Positions 26,041 to 35,766 of a DNA stretch of 35,766 nucleotides are shown here, in pieces. Positions within the stretch are counted from its first letter, which is position 1. Each line of letters starts with the position of its first letter. A program made the position numbers and the translations under genes. The stretch is from Alphaproteobacteria bacterium (GTDB lineage Bacteria; Pseudomonadota; Alphaproteobacteria; RF32; CAG-239): contig JAEEMQ010000008.1 of the NCBI GenBank assembly GCA_016283295.1, positions 1 to 35,766 of the forward strand, read 5' to 3'. The notes below the pieces were generated by a model. That model saw nothing but the letters and a program-made list of their open reading frames with translations, made no database searches and was not told where the DNA came from.

Positions 26041-26126
26041 GCCCTGGTGGCGGAATTGGTAGACGCGCATGCTTCAGGTGCATGTTGCCTCAGGCAGTGG
26101 AAGTTCGAGTCTTCTTCAGGGCACCA
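26041..26126 (+). tRNA. tRNA-Leu (anticodon CAG)
   Basis: A full class II tRNA folds here. The acceptor stem is 26041-26047 with 26116-26122, closed by one G-T pair. The D arm contains GGTAGACGCG. The anticodon stem is CATGC/GCATG with loop TTCAGGT, so the anticodon is CAG at 26075-26077, reading CUG codons. A long variable arm with a TGCC/GGCA stem confirms leucine. The T arm contains TTCGAGT, and CCA is encoded at 26124-26126. Confidence 0.97.
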
Positions 26127-26166
26127 ATAAAAAAATCCCTCCCTTTGCGGAGAGATTTTTTTATTG
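26127..26166 (+). terminator. Intrinsic terminator of tRNA-Leu
   Basis: Directly after the CCA end, an A6TC-n-CTCC arm pairs with GGAG-n-GATTTTTT around a CTTTGC loop (one C-A mismatch), ending in seven T. Its loop and flanks resemble the hairpin inside the repeat module after rpoC. Confidence 0.85.
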
Positions 26167-26247
26167 GTATCCTTGCGGGCTTGGGCTTCCAAAAGGAAGT
26201 TCGACCACCAGCGAAAGGCAGACTGAAGGATGCCGGTCGCCGTCAGG
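26127..26247 (-). repeat. Third, inverted copy of the hairpin-plus-tail repeat module
   Basis: On the plus strand a terminator hairpin (26127-26166) is followed by a tail whose core is 26199-26247. The reverse complement of the copies at 35369-35484 and 35535-35649 shows the same order. Shared blocks in the tail are GTTCGAC, GCAGAC-GAAG, ATGCCGGTC and TCAG in the same order and spacing. Similarity over about 48 bases is roughly three quarters by eye. Outer arms GGTATCCTT (26166-26174) and AAGGATGCC (26226-26234) also form an inverted repeat. No gene is seen. Confidence 0.6.
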
Positions 26248-26284
26248 ACTATAATGTTTTTTCATTCCGAGGAGAAAAAAATAG

Positions 26285-26322
26285 CCACGTCATTACGAGG
26301 AGCGGTTTATGCCGCGACGTGG
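26285..26322. repeat. REP-like palindromic hairpin
   Basis: CCACGTC (26285-26291) pairs with GACGTGG (26316-26322), and an inner GCGG/CCGC stem with a 6-base loop follows after a 10-base bulge. The text GTCATTACGAGGAGCGG...GACGTGGTAATCTC resembles a REP-type interspersed repeat found in various bacterial genomes. It has no coding content. Confidence 0.55.
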
Positions 26323-26354
26323 TAATCTCAATACATCGCTTTGCGACAAAAAAT

Positions 26355-26505
26355 TATTGTCATACCTCGCGCCGCGCTGTGCGTCGGTGCGTCAAGGTAT
26401 CTGACCTTTTGGCACGCAGTGCCGCTTCCGATTTATAATTTGCGCTACGCAAAGACCAGTTCCCTTGATGCGGTGATGCGCCGCACACCGCAAGGGATGA
26501 CAATA
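26355..26505. repeat. 151-bp palindromic element with terminal inverted repeats (MITE-like)
   Basis: The left end 26355-26371 and the reverse complement of the right end 26489-26505 read TATTGTCAT-CCT-GCG with 15 of 17 bases identical. Similarity continues inward in weaker form, so the two halves look like diverged inverted copies. Inside, GGCAC-GCA-GTGCC (26411-26423) and TTTGCG-CTA-CGCAAA form further small hairpins. No transposase frame is present. An IS-derived miniature element or a large REP-type palindrome are the main options. The rest of the gap to the rpoB promoter (26506-26610) is AT-rich with nothing recognisable. Confidence 0.6.
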
Positions 26506-26610
26506 TCGGGTAATGCACCGCACCGTGTGACGGATGACGGTGTATTTTTGCCGCATTTTTTTACTGAAATTAAATTTTACAAAAAAAGTTTTATTTTTAA
26601 ATAAAAATAC

Positions 26611-26639
26611 TTGCAAACGAATAAAAAAAAATATATACT
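26611..26639 (+). promoter_or_regulatory. Promoter of rpoBC
   Basis: TTGCAA (26611-26616), exactly 17 bases made mostly of A, and TATACT (26634-26639) give a start near 26646. The leader to the rpoB ATG would be about 185 bases. The A-rich spacer is unusual and may be intrinsically bent. A weaker second start (TTGACG at 26767, AAGAAT at 26790) is possible. Confidence 0.65.
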
Positions 26640-26830
26640 TCGCGCAGTTTAATATGCGATGTAAAAATCCATGCTTTTATTATTTGGCGAATAGGGCCGA
26701 GAGGGTACATTTTACCGAGGGTTTGGTCTTATTCTTTATCAACAGTTTTGAAGTTTTAACCTTCTGTTGACGGGATTGAAGTTTTTCATAAGAATTGTCG
26801 CAGAATCAATATTTTAGAAGGGAAAAATAC

Positions 26831-29800
26831 ATGAGTGACTCTTATACGGGCAAAAAGCGTGTAAGAAAAAATTTCGGCCGAATCGATGCCGTTATGGATA
26901 TGCCGAATTTAATTGATGTGCAGACCGGCTCATACTCCGGTTTTATTAACAACGTAGACACCAACGGCGACCATTGTGAATTTGGGTTGGAAGAGGTGTT
27001 CAAATCAATCTTTCCGATTAGCGATTATGCCGGCAACGGTGAGCTTGAATTCGTCGGTTATGTTTTGGATAAGCCGAAATACGACGAAGAAGAGTGCATT
27101 CGTCGTGATATGACTTATGCCGCACCGATTAAGGCAACGCTGCGTTTGGTTGTGTTTGATGTGGATGAAGCCACCGGCTCCCGTTCCATTCATGATGTGA
27201 AGGAGCAGGAAGTTTATATGGGCGATATTCCGCTGATGACCGAAAAAGGTACGTTTATTTTCAACGGTACCGAGCGCGTGGTCGTTTCGCAGATGCACCG
27301 TTCTCCGGGCGTGTTCTTTGACAGCGACGGCGGCAAAAACGTATCTTCGGGTAAAAAATTGTTCTCGGCCCGCATTATTCCGTATCGCGGTTCGTGGCTT
27401 GATTTTGAGTTTGATGCCAAAGATTTGATTTATGCGCGTATCGACCGTCGCCGCAAATTGCCGGTAACTTCGATTTTCTATTCTTTGTACTCCAAAGAAA
27501 CCGAAGAAAAAATCGCCAAGGCCGCCAAAGAGGGCAAGGAAATCGCTCTTGAAGACATCAAAGGTATGGATAAAGAAGAAATCTTAAATTACTTCTATGA
27601 TATCGAAACCTATCTGGCCGACAAAAAAGCATGGAAAATGAAGTTTGAGCCGAAGCGCATGAAAGGCGTTAAGTTTGACTTTGCGCTCGTTAATGCCGCT
27701 ACCGGTGAAGAAGTATGGGAAGCCGGCAAAAAACTGACGCCGAGAAGCGCTCAGAAATTGGCTGACGAAGGTCTGGAATTTTTCAAAGTGGGCAAGGAAC
27801 AGATGTACGGCAAGTTCCTGGCTAAAAACATTGTTACCAAAAACGGCGAAGTTTTGGCCGAAGCCGGTGACGAAATCAATGAAGAATTGCTGGATAAACT
27901 GGCAGAAAACAAAATCAAAGAAATCGATACCCTGTATATCGATAATTTGAATATCGGTCCGTATATTCGCAATACTCTGGCAGCAGATAAAAACAGCAAT
28001 CGTCAGGAAGCGTTGTTTGATATTTATCGCGTTATGCGTCCGGGCGAACCGGCAACTTTGGAAGCAGCCGATGCTTCTTTCAAACAGCAGTTCTTTGATT
28101 CCGAACGCTATGATTTGTCGGCGGTCGGCCGCGTTAAGATGAACGCGTCTTTGAATATTCCGTTCAGCGAAGCTCCGGATACATTGCGTGTTCTGCGTAA
28201 AGAAGATATTTTGCTGATTGTCAAAAAGTTGGTTGAAATTCGTGACGGTCGCGGTCAGGTTGATGATATTGACCACCTCGGCAACCGTCGTGTCCGTTCG
28301 GTCGGCGAATTGATGGAAAACCAATATCGTATGGGCTTGCTCAGAATGGAACGCGCCATCAAAGAAAAGATGAGCGCCGAAGTTTTGAACAACGTTAAGC
28401 CGCAAGATTTAATCAATGCCAAGCCGATTGCTTCGGTTATTCGCGAGTTCTTCGGTTCTTCGCAGCTGTCGCAATTTATGGATCAGAACAACCCGTTGTC
28501 GGAAATTACGCACAAGCGTCGTCTGTCGGCTTTGGGCCCGGGCGGCTTGAGCCGTGATCGTGCCGGCTTTGAAGTCCGCGACGTACACCCGACACACTAT
28601 GGTCGTATCTGCCCGATTGAATCTCCGGAAGGTCCGAACATCGGTTTGATTAACTCTTTATGTACATACGCGCGCGTGAACAAATACGGCTTCATCGAAT
28701 GCCCGTATCGCCGCGTTGTAAACGGTAAAGTAACCGACGAAGTAAGATATTTGTCGGCAGATGACGAGAGCAGAACCTATAAAGATCCGGTAACCGGCGA
28801 AGATAAAAAAATCATTATCGCCGAAGCCAACGCCAAGGTTGATGACAAAGGTCACTTTGTTAATGACTTGATTACCTGCCGTTGCGCCGGCGAAGTTGAA
28901 TTTCATAAACCGGAAGAAATCGATTACATTGACGTTTCGCCGAAACAGTTGGTTTCGGTGGCCGCCGCTTTGATTCCGTTCTTGGAAAACGACGACGCCA
29001 ACCGCGCGTTGATGGGTTCAAACATGCAACGTCAAGGTGTGCCTTTGCTTCGTAGTGAAGCACCGCTGGTCGGTACCGGTATTGAAGCAACGGTGGCAAA
29101 AGATTCCGGCGCTACCCTGGTAGCCAAATACGACGGTGTGGTTGATGCGGTTGATGCCAATCGTATCGTTATTCGCACCGACGGCGATGAAGTTCGCGAT
29201 GCCGGTGTTGAAATTTATAAACTGTCCAAATTCCGTCGTTCCAACCAAAATACCTGCATTAACCAGGTTCCGTTGGTAAAAGTGGGTGACCATATTAAGA
29301 AAGGCGATATTATTGCCGACGGTCCGTGTACCAATTTGGGCGAACTCGCTTTGGGTAAAAACCTGTTGGTGGCCTTTATGCCATGGAACGGTTTGAACTA
29401 CGAAGATGCTATTTTGCTTTCGGAGCGTATTTCCCGTGACGATGTTTTGACTTCGCTGCACATTGAAGAATTTGAAGTTATGGCACGCGATACCAAACTC
29501 GGTCAGGAAGAAATTACCCGCGATATTCCGAATGTCAGCGAAGATGCGTTGCGCAACCTCGATGAGGCCGGTATCGTTTATGTCGGCGCTCACGTTAAAG
29601 CCGGCGATATTTTGGTCGGTAAGGTTACGCCGAAGGGCGAATCTCCGGTAACTCCGGAAGAAAAACTCTTACGCGCCATCTTCGGCGAAAAAGCCAGCGA
29701 TGTTCGCGATACTTCGTTACGCGCTCAGCCGGGTGTTGACGGTATTGTGGTTGATGTTCGTATTTTCTCGCGCCGCGGTGTGGAAAAAGACGAGCGTGCT

Positions 29801-31045
29801 CTGGCTATTGAGCAGGAAGAAATTTCCGCTTTGGCTAAAGACCGTGACGACGAAATGGCGATTATCCGCCGCAACTATCAGGCACGTTTGGAAAAAATGC
29901 TGGTGGGCCAGACCGTGGTTGACGGTCCGAAAGGATTTAAGAAAAACGAAAAAATCACTGCCGAAAAATTGGCGGAATTCCCGGTTGCCAAATGGAAAGA
30001 AATCGTGGTTAAAAACGAAGACATTATGGGCAGAATAGAGGAATTCAACGGCGCATTCGATGCTCGTATGGCCGATATTAAGGCTCACTACGACGACAAA
30101 GTTGCCAAGGTTCAACGCGGTGACGATTTGTTGCCGGGCGTTTTGAAGTTGGTTAAGGTATTTATTGCCACCAAGAGAAAGATGCAAACCGGTGATAAGA
30201 TGGCCGGTCGTCACGGTAACAAAGGTACGGTTTCGCGCGTATTGCCGCTTGCAGATATGCCGTATACCGAAGACGGTACTCCGGTTGATGTGGTGTTGAA
30301 CCCGCTCGGCGTGCCTTCGCGTATGAACGTGGGCCAAATTTTGGAAACTCACCTCGGTTGGGCCGCTAAAGAATTGGGTGCACAACTCAACGAAATGTGC
30401 GAACAATATAAGCGCGGCGAGAAAACAGCCGAAGAATTGAATAAGCGCCTGAAAGAAATTTACGGCGAAAAGCAGTATAAGAAGGAAGTTGCTACCTTAA
30501 CCGAAGATGAAAAGATGGAAATGATTTCCAACTTGAAAAACGGTGTACCGATGGCAACTCCGGTATTTGACGGTGCTTCTGGTGATGATATTAACCGCAT
30601 GTTGACCATGGCCGGTTTGCCGACCTCGGGTCAGATTGATTTGTATGACGGACGTACCGGCGAGAAATTTGATCGTAAAGTGACGGTCGGCGTGATGTAC
30701 ATGATTAAACTTCACCACATTGTTGATGAAAAGATGCACGCACGTTCGGTCGGTCCTTACGGTTTGGTTACGCAGCAACCTTTGGGCGGTAAGGCTCAAT
30801 TCGGCGGCCAACGTTTCGGCGAAATGGAAGTGTGGGCGTTGCAAGCCTACGGTGCGGCTTATACGCTGCAGGAAATGCTTACCATTAAATCCGATGACGT
30901 TGACGGCAGAACCAGAGTTTATGACGCCATTGTTGCCGGCGAAGACAGCTTTGATACCGGTATTCCGGAATCATTCAACGTGTTGGTAAAAGAAATCAAA
31001 TCTTTGTGCTTAAATGTTGAAATGTTAAACGAAGATGACGCATAA
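26831..31045 (+). CDS. rpoB: RNA polymerase beta subunit
   Basis: RpoB forms half of the RNA polymerase active-site cleft. The start is the ATG at 26831 with AAGGG 8 bases upstream, giving 1404 aa; an upstream TTG at 26795 is in frame but lacks a site. The rifampicin pocket (from about residue 540: [30 protein letters not shown]) carries the usual drug-sensitive residues Asp, His and Ser. [18 protein letters not shown] and the C-terminal [11 protein letters not shown] and [16 protein letters not shown] segments are intact. It is large but normal for Alphaproteobacteria. Unusually, no rplJ-rplL precedes it; the gene is led by its own promoter after a tRNA and a repeat region. rpoC follows after 18 bases. 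Confidence 0.99.
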   Translation: MSDSYTGKKRVRKNFGRIDAVMDMPNLIDVQTGSYSGFINNVDTNGDHCEFGLEEVFKSIFPISDYAGNGELEFVGYVLDKPKYDEEECIRRDMTYAAPIKATLRLVVFDVDEATGSRSIHDVKEQEVYMGDIPLMTEKGTFIFNGTERVVVSQMHRSPGVFFDSDGGKNVSSGKKLFSARIIPYRGSWLDFEFDAKDLIYARIDRRRKLPVTSIFYSLYSKETEEKIAKAAKEGKEIALEDIKGMDKEEILNYFYDIETYLADKKAWKMKFEPKRMKGVKFDFALVNAATGEEVWEAGKKLTPRSAQKLADEGLEFFKVGKEQMYGKFLAKNIVTKNGEVLAEAGDEINEELLDKLAENKIKEIDTLYIDNLNIGPYIRNTLAADKNSNRQEALFDIYRVMRPGEPATLEAADASFKQQFFDSERYDLSAVGRVKMNASLNIPFSEAPDTLRVLRKEDILLIVKKLVEIRDGRGQVDDIDHLGNRRVRSVGELMENQYRMGLLRMERAIKEKMSAEVLNNVKPQDLINAKPIASVIREFFGSSQLSQFMDQNNPLSEITHKRRLSALGPGGLSRDRAGFEVRDVHPTHYGRICPIESPEGPNIGLINSLCTYARVNKYGFIECPYRRVVNGKVTDEVRYLSADDESRTYKDPVTGEDKKIIIAEANAKVDDKGHFVNDLITCRCAGEVEFHKPEEIDYIDVSPKQLVSVAAALIPFLENDDANRALMGSNMQRQGVPLLRSEAPLVGTGIEATVAKDSGATLVAKYDGVVDAVDANRIVIRTDGDEVRDAGVEIYKLSKFRRSNQNTCINQVPLVKVGDHIKKGDIIADGPCTNLGELALGKNLLVAFMPWNGLNYEDAILLSERISRDDVLTSLHIEEFEVMARDTKLGQEEITRDIPNVSEDALRNLDEAGIVYVGAHVKAGDILVGKVTPKGESPVTPEEKLLRAIFGEKASDVRDTSLRAQPGVDGIVVDVRIFSRRGVEKDERALAIEQEEISALAKDRDDEMAIIRRNYQARLEKMLVGQTVVDGPKGFKKNEKITAEKLAEFPVAKWKEIVVKNEDIMGRIEEFNGAFDARMADIKAHYDDKVAKVQRGDDLLPGVLKLVKVFIATKRKMQTGDKMAGRHGNKGTVSRVLPLADMPYTEDGTPVDVVLNPLGVPSRMNVGQILETHLGWAAKELGAQLNEMCEQYKRGEKTAEELNKRLKEIYGEKQYKKEVATLTEDEKMEMISNLKNGVPMATPVFDGASGDDINRMLTMAGLPTSGQIDLYDGRTGEKFDRKVTVGVMYMIKLHHIVDEKMHARSVGPYGLVTQQPLGGKAQFGGQRFGEMEVWALQAYGAAYTLQEMLTIKSDDVDGRTRVYDAIVAGEDSFDTGIPESFNVLVKEIKSLCLNVEMLNEDDA

Positions 31046-31063
31046 TTCGGAGGAGTTTAGAGA

Positions 31064-34000
31064 ATGAGTAATGAATTAGTAAATGTAATGGATCAGCAAC
31101 AGTTAGCGGCTGACAGTTTTGAGGCAATTAAAATCTCGATTGCTTCTCCGGAACAGATTCGTTCATGGTCTTATGGTGAGGTTAAAAAGCCGGAAACCAT
31201 TAACTATCGTACGTTTAAGCCGGAAAAAGACGGTTTGTTCTGTGCACGCATTTTCGGTCCGGTTAAGGACTACGAATGCTTGTGCGGTAAATATAAACGC
31301 ATGAAGAGCCGCGGTATTGTCTGCGAAAAGTGCGGTGTGGAAGTTACACTTTCCAAAGTTCGCCGCGAAAGAATGGGACATATCGAATTGGCTGCACCGG
31401 TGGCACACATTTGGTTTTTGAAATCTTTGCCGTCGCGTATTTCGACCTTGACCGATATTCCGGAAAAGTCGTTGGAACGCGTACTGTATTTTGAAAACTA
31501 TATTGTGATTGAGCCGGGTTTGACCGATTTGCAAATCAATCAGTTGATGACCGAAGAGGAATATCAGGATGCCATCGATAAATACGGCGAAGATGCGTTC
31601 AGAGCCGGTATCGGTGCCGAAGCGCTGCGTGAAATTCTTTCCAATATCGATTTGGAAGTTGAGCGCGATGCCATGCGTCTGGAATTGCAGGAAACAACTT
31701 CCGAAGCCAAACGCAAAAAGTTGGTTAAACGCCTGAAATTGGTGGAAGCTTTCATTCACTCCAATGCTAAGCCGGAATGGATGATTCTGACCGTATTGCC
31801 GGTTATTCCGCCTGATTTGCGTCCGCTGGTTCCGTTGGACGGCGGCCGTTTTGCCACCTCGGATTTGAACGATTTGTATCGTCGTGTGATTAACCGTAAC
31901 AATCGTTTGAAACGTTTGATTGAATTGCACGCTCCGGACATCATTGTTCGCAACGAAAAACGTATGTTACAGGAATCGGTTGATGCCTTATTTGATAACG
32001 GCCGTCGCGGTCGTGCCATCACCGGTACCAACAAGCGCCCGCTTAAATCTTTGGCCGATATGCTTAAAGGTAAGCAGGGTCGTTTCCGTCAAAACCTTTT
32101 GGGTAAACGTGTTGACTACTCCGGTCGTTCGGTTATTACCGTCGGTCCGGAACTCAAAATGCACCAATGCGGTTTGCCGAAGAAAATGGCTTTGGAATTG
32201 TTTAAGCCGTTTGTTTACGCCAAATTGGAACTGTACGGTCACGCTACCACCATTAAGGCGGCCAAGCGTATGGTAGAAAAAGAGCGTCCGGAAGTTTGGG
32301 ATATCTTGGAAGAAGTTATCCGCGAGCACCCGGTATTGTTGAACCGTGCTCCGACCTTGCACCGTTTGGGTATTCAGGCTTATGAACCGGTATTGGTTGA
32401 AGGTAAGGCAATTCACTTGCACCCGTTGGCTTGTACCGCATTTAACGCTGACTTCGACGGTGACCAAATGGCCGTACACGTTCCGCTTTCGATTGAAGCT
32501 CAGCTGGAAGCGCGCGTGTTGATGATGTCTTCAAACAACGTTTTGTCGCCGGCTTCGGGTAAACCGATTATCGTGCCGTCGCAAGATATGGTTTTGGGTA
32601 TTTATTACCTGACCTATGAAGCGGACGGTATGGTCGGCGAAGGCAGCATTTATTCCAGTCCGGAAGAATGTATGTTGGCTTTGAACGCCAAAGCGGTTGA
32701 TTTGCATGCCAAAATTAAATGCCGTATGGAATATGTCGGCGATGACGGCAAATTTACCAAAGGTATTGTGGCAACCACTCCGGGACGTATCATCGTTTCC
32801 GACATTTTGCCGAAGAAAGAGGGCGTTCCGTTCTCGCTGGTGAACCGTTTGGTTAAAAAGAAGCAAATTTCGCAGATTATCGACGAAGTATATCGTGTTT
32901 GCGGCGGTAAAGAAACCTGTATCATGGCTGATGCCATTATGGGATTGGGTTACAGATACGCCTGCTTGTCCGGTATTTCGTTCGGTAAGGATGACTTGAT
33001 TGTTCCGGCCAAAAAGCAGGAAATGATTGCCGAAGCTTCGGCTCAGGTGGCTGAATTTGAACAGCAGTACCAAAACGGTTTGATTACCAAGGGCGAAAAA
33101 TACAACAAAGTGGTTGATATTTGGGCCTCTTACACCGATAAAGTCGCCAACGCGATGATGGAGAACATCTCCAAGCCGGTTAACGGTTCGTATAACTCCG
33201 TGTTCATGATGGCCGATTCCGGCGCCCGCGGTAGTGCGGCACAAATGCGCCAGTTGGCAGGTATGCGCGGTTTGATGGCTAAACCGTCCGGTGAAATTAT
33301 CGAACAACCGATTATCTCTAACTTTAAAGAAGGTTTGACGGTGTCGGAATACTTTAACTCAACCCACGGTGCGCGTAAAGGTTTGGCCGATACCGCTTTG
33401 AAGACGGCCAACGCCGGTTATCTGACCCGTCGTTTGGTTGACGTCGGCCAAGATGTGGTTATTACCGAAACCGATTGCGGTACCGAGCGCGGTATTATCG
33501 TTCGTCCGGTAGTTGACAGCGGTCAGGTTATTGCCACCATCGGCGAGCGTATTTTAGGTCGTACGGCTCAGGAAGATATCTTGAATCCGGAAACCGGCGA
33601 AGTTCTGGTGGTTAAAGGTAAGCTGATTGACGAAGCCGACGTTGATAAGGTTGAAAAAGCCGGCGTTGAACAGGTTAAAATCCGTTCGGTATTGACCTGC
33701 GAAAGCGAACACGGTGTTTGCGCCGCCTGCTACGGTCGTGACCTGGCCAGAGGTAATCCGGTCAGCATCGGCGAAGCCGTCGGTGTTATTGCCGCTCAAT
33801 CCATCGGCGAGCCGGGTACCCAATTAACCCTGCGTACGTTCCACATCGGCGGTGCCGCTTCCAAGTCGGCCGAACAATCGATGATTGAAGTACCGTTCTC
33901 TGGTATTTTGAAATTGGAAAATACGCATACGGTTGAAAATTCGGAAGGTAATCTGATTATCTTGTCGCGTAACTGCGATATCGTTATTCAAGATAAGCAG

Positions 34001-35275
34001 GGCCGTGAAAAATCCCGCCACCACGTTCCGTACGGCGCCAAGATTTTGGTTGCCGAAGGTACCGAGGTGGAGAAGGGTAGAAAAGTTGCCGAGTGGGACC
34101 CGTTCATGACGCCGATTATTTCCGAAAAAGCCGGTAAGGCCGAGCTGGTTGACTTGATTCCGAACGTTTCGGTTAAAGAAACCATGGATGAAACCACCGG
34201 TATCAGCTCCAAGACGGTTATCGATTGGCAGTCCGGTTCGGGTGCATATTCGGGCTTGAAACCGAGCGTTATGCTCAAAAACGGCAAGGGCAAGCATGTA
34301 ACCTACGATTCCGGTAAGGAAGTTCGTTATTATCTGTCTCCGGATGCGGTTTTGAACGTTGATAAAGATACCGAAGTTCATGTCGGTGACGTTATTGCCC
34401 GTATTCCGAGAGAAAGCACCAAAACAAAAGATATTACCGGTGGTTTGCCGCGTGTGGCCGAGTTGTTCGAAGCCCGTCGTCCGAAGGATCCGGCAATTAT
34501 CTCCGATATTGACGGTATTGTTGAATACGGCAAGGACTATAAGGCTAAACAACGCATTAAGGTCATTGACGAAGATAACGAAGGCCGCGAAATCGAATAT
34601 CTTATCCCGAAGGGACGTCGTTTGGTAGTTCAAGACGGCGATAAGGTAAAGAAGGGCGATTTGCTGGTTGACGGCACGCCGGCTCCGCACGATATCTTGC
34701 GTGTGTTGGGCGTGGAAAAATTGGCCGAATATCTGGTTCAGGAAGTTCAGGCCGTTTACCGTCTGCAAGGTGTGGCAATTAACGATAAGCACATCGAAGT
34801 AATTGTTTCGCAAATGCTGAAGAAGGTAGAAATTACCGACGCCGGCAGCACCACTTTCCTGGTGGGCGAACAGGTTGACCGCGATGTGTTTGAAGCCGAA
34901 AATCAAAAGATTATCGCTGAGGGCGGCGAACCGGCCAAAGCCGATGACATTTTACTCGGTATTACCAAGGCCAGTTTGCAGACCAAGTCGTTTATTTCGG
35001 CAGCCTCCTTCCAAGAGACTACCCGCGTTTTGACCGAGGCTGCGGTTGAAGGTAAAGTTGATACCTTGACCGGCCTCAAAGAAAACGTGATTGTCGGTCG
35101 TTTGATTCCGGCCGGTACCGGTAGCGTTTTGCGCTCGCTCAAGAAAGTTGCGGCGCAGAACGATAAGGAAATTTTGGAAATGCGTCGTCAGGAAGCGGAA
35201 GCCAATGCACAAAAGCAACAGGCTTTGCTGGAAGCGGAGGGTAACGCCGCTCCGGAAATGACGGAAGCTGAATAA
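31064..35275 (+). CDS. rpoC: RNA polymerase beta' subunit
   Basis: RpoC carries the catalytic magnesium site of RNA polymerase. The 1403-aa protein shows the first zinc site with Cys72, Cys74, Cys87 and Cys90. The catalytic [10 protein letters not shown] has Asp463, Asp465 and Asp467. The second zinc site is in the region [15 protein letters not shown], and the trigger-loop region is near [24 protein letters not shown] site lies 8 bases before the ATG. The C terminus ends in a charged, Gln/Ala/Glu-rich tail (about 1365-1403). The stop is followed by a strong terminator, so rpoBC is a two-gene transcript. Confidence 0.99.
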   Translation: MSNELVNVMDQQQLAADSFEAIKISIASPEQIRSWSYGEVKKPETINYRTFKPEKDGLFCARIFGPVKDYECLCGKYKRMKSRGIVCEKCGVEVTLSKVRRERMGHIELAAPVAHIWFLKSLPSRISTLTDIPEKSLERVLYFENYIVIEPGLTDLQINQLMTEEEYQDAIDKYGEDAFRAGIGAEALREILSNIDLEVERDAMRLELQETTSEAKRKKLVKRLKLVEAFIHSNAKPEWMILTVLPVIPPDLRPLVPLDGGRFATSDLNDLYRRVINRNNRLKRLIELHAPDIIVRNEKRMLQESVDALFDNGRRGRAITGTNKRPLKSLADMLKGKQGRFRQNLLGKRVDYSGRSVITVGPELKMHQCGLPKKMALELFKPFVYAKLELYGHATTIKAAKRMVEKERPEVWDILEEVIREHPVLLNRAPTLHRLGIQAYEPVLVEGKAIHLHPLACTAFNADFDGDQMAVHVPLSIEAQLEARVLMMSSNNVLSPASGKPIIVPSQDMVLGIYYLTYEADGMVGEGSIYSSPEECMLALNAKAVDLHAKIKCRMEYVGDDGKFTKGIVATTPGRIIVSDILPKKEGVPFSLVNRLVKKKQISQIIDEVYRVCGGKETCIMADAIMGLGYRYACLSGISFGKDDLIVPAKKQEMIAEASAQVAEFEQQYQNGLITKGEKYNKVVDIWASYTDKVANAMMENISKPVNGSYNSVFMMADSGARGSAAQMRQLAGMRGLMAKPSGEIIEQPIISNFKEGLTVSEYFNSTHGARKGLADTALKTANAGYLTRRLVDVGQDVVITETDCGTERGIIVRPVVDSGQVIATIGERILGRTAQEDILNPETGEVLVVKGKLIDEADVDKVEKAGVEQVKIRSVLTCESEHGVCAACYGRDLARGNPVSIGEAVGVIAAQSIGEPGTQLTLRTFHIGGAASKSAEQSMIEVPFSGILKLENTHTVENSEGNLIILSRNCDIVIQDKQGREKSRHHVPYGAKILVAEGTEVEKGRKVAEWDPFMTPIISEKAGKAELVDLIPNVSVKETMDETTGISSKTVIDWQSGSGAYSGLKPSVMLKNGKGKHVTYDSGKEVRYYLSPDAVLNVDKDTEVHVGDVIARIPRESTKTKDITGGLPRVAELFEARRPKDPAIISDIDGIVEYGKDYKAKQRIKVIDEDNEGREIEYLIPKGRRLVVQDGDKVKKGDLLVDGTPAPHDILRVLGVEKLAEYLVQEVQAVYRLQGVAINDKHIEVIVSQMLKKVEITDAGSTTFLVGEQVDRDVFEAENQKIIAEGGEPAKADDILLGITKASLQTKSFISAASFQETTRVLTEAAVEGKVDTLTGLKENVIVGRLIPAGTGSVLRSLKKVAAQNDKEILEMRRQEAEANAQKQQALLEAEGNAAPEMTEAE

Positions 35276-35292
35276 ATCCTTTCTGATTGAAC

Positions 35293-35338
35293 ACAAAAAA
35301 AATCTCCCTCGATGGCTTCATTCGAGGGAGTTTTTTTC
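35293..35338 (+). terminator. Intrinsic terminator of rpoBC
   Basis: A perfect 9-bp stem CTCCCTCGA/TCGAGGGAG (35304-35312 with 35322-35330), extended by A-T pairs, is followed by TTTTTTTCTTTT. It starts about 20 bases after the rpoC stop. Confidence 0.93.
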
Positions 35339-35368
35339 TTTTGCTACCATTTTACTCTCCGCTGTCAC

Positions 35369-35484
35369 CAGCTGAAGCTGACCGGCATACTCTCGTCTGC
35401 CGGCGGCTCCTTGTCGAACCATCTCCTTCGTTGCTTCAAATCCGACACCTCGCAGATATCAAAAGACCTCCCGTAAAGGGAGGT
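35369..35484. repeat. Hairpin-plus-tail repeat module, copy 1
   Basis: About 116 bases are repeated nearly identically 166 bases further on (35535-35649). On the plus strand the copy begins CAGCTGAAG-TGACCGGCAT, passes through CTGCCGGCGGCTCCTTGTCGAA, and ends in the hairpin ACCTCCC-GTAAA-GGGAGGT (35466-35484). Here no T tract follows the hairpin on the plus strand. No gene is seen in it. Confidence 0.8.
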
Positions 35485-35534
35485 GGTCGGATTGTCCTTC
35501 GGGCATAAATGCCCTCACGACCTGCGTCGCCTAT

Positions 35535-35649
35535 CAGCTGAAGTTGACCGGCATACTTCCGTCTGCCGGCGGCTCCTTGTCGAACCAACTCCTTCGTTGC
35601 TTCAAATCCGACACCTCGCAGATACAAAAAACCTCCCGTAAAGGGAGGT
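35535..35649. repeat. Hairpin-plus-tail repeat module, copy 2
   Basis: This is a direct repeat of 35369-35484 with only scattered substitutions and a one-base length difference. In this copy the terminal ACCTCCC/GGGAGGT hairpin is embedded in a longer stem (see 35605-35679). Between the copies lies a 50-base spacer containing GGGCATAAATGCCC, another small palindrome (35510-35514 and nearby). Confidence 0.8.
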
Positions 35650-35679
35650 CTTTTTGTATCTGGTAGCGAGGGTCGGATT
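35605..35679. terminator. Long imperfect palindrome with a bidirectional terminator core
   Basis: The core 35621-35660 pairs GATACAAAAA-ACCTCCC with GGGAGGT-C-TTTTTGTATC, a 17-bp stem with one bulge and a GTAAA loop. Outer arms AATCCGAC-CCTCGC (from 35605) and GCGAGGGTCGGATT (to 35679) extend it imperfectly. The A and T tracts allow termination in both directions. The remaining bases to 35766 hold a small ATGGC/GCCAT hairpin (35709-35722) and no gene. Confidence 0.65.
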
Positions 35680-35766
35680 GTTCCGCTTCGCGTTTCCTTC
35701 GCGCTCAATGGCTTTCGCCATATTCGCTTGGCGTCAAACCCTCGAAATCCGGCTCCGCCGTCTTTA

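Noticed and set aside
26031..26438. A 135-codon frame crossing the tRNA-Leu gene and the repeats
   Set aside because: It runs through a tRNA, its terminator and palindromes. Only the peptide similarity with the post-rpoC repeats is of interest, and that is reported as a repeat property.
27584..28405. A 273-codon open frame opposite rpoB
   Set aside because: It is antisense to rpoB, Phe/Gln/Ile-rich and unlike any real protein here; treated as a shadow.
33824..34906. A 360-codon open frame opposite rpoC
   Set aside because: It is antisense to conserved rpoC sequence. Long stop-free shadows are common opposite biased codon use, and no initiation signals were found.
35369..35649. A CRISPR-like array
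   Set aside because: There are only two copies of about 115 bases with one 50-base spacer and no cas genes; unit size and structure do not fit CRISPR.
35436..35708. A 90-codon minus-strand frame after rpoC
   Set aside because: It consists almost wholly of the repeat copies and the terminator palindrome, so coding is unlikely; the peptide similarity is noted under the repeat finding.

Overview
The window looks like a chromosomal segment of an uncultured, moderately low-GC alphaproteobacterium, probably host-associated. Three things support this. The F1 ATP synthase genes form a stand-alone atpHAGDC operon with no F0 genes beside it. An rpmF-plsX-fabH block is present. FtsZ carries a very long acidic C-terminal linker. 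The exact lineage cannot be fixed from the sequence alone. Almost all of the window is housekeeping sequence, and no prophage, transposase or CRISPR array was seen.

Layout from left to right. (1) 1-3000 holds lineage-specific genes of unknown role: a 413-aa protein followed by an apparently frameshifted Lys/Glu-rich gene, a 102-aa protein with its own consensus-like promoter and a bidirectional terminator, and a DapB-like Rossmann protein without the catalytic motif. (2) 3138-5374 (minus strand) is rpmF-plsX-fabH, linking ribosomal protein L32 to phospholipid and fatty-acid initiation. (3) 5605-6366 (minus) is an exported four-cysteine protein. (4) 6507-13466 (plus) is a compact division and cell-wall cluster, mraY-ftsW-murB-ftsQ-ftsA-ftsZ. 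The murD, murG, murC and ddl genes usually interleaved in it are absent. (5) A small membrane protein follows. (6) 14065-18925 (minus) is atpHAGDC with a good promoter. (7) 19066-19698 (minus) is a family-5-type uracil-DNA glycosylase, and 19829-20392 (plus) is a small outer-membrane beta-barrel. (8) 20456-22778 (minus) is a two-gene unit with a double-headed GT2 glycosyltransferase. (9) 22937-25968 (plus) is xseA, an M23 peptidase and uppP, overlapping or closely packed. (10) 26041-26126 is tRNA-Leu(CAG) with promoter and terminator. (11) 26127-26830 is about 700 bases of palindromic repeats and the rpoB leader. (12) 26831-35275 is rpoB-rpoC, followed by a strong terminator and then a repeat-rich intergenic region to the end.

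Functionally, mraY, murB, uppP and the M23 peptidase act in the lipid II and peptidoglycan cycle that FtsW, FtsQ, FtsA and FtsZ use at the septum. PlsX and FabH feed membrane lipid synthesis.

The most unusual signal is non-coding. A repeat module that couples a terminator-like hairpin to a conserved tail of about 50 bases occurs three times: twice as direct copies after rpoC, and once in inverted orientation after tRNA-Leu. It therefore brackets rpoBC. A separate 151-bp element with near-perfect terminal inverted repeats and a REP-like hairpin lie in the same tRNA-rpoB gap. Also notable are rpoBC standing apart from rplJL with its own promoter, and the likely one-base frameshift near position 397.
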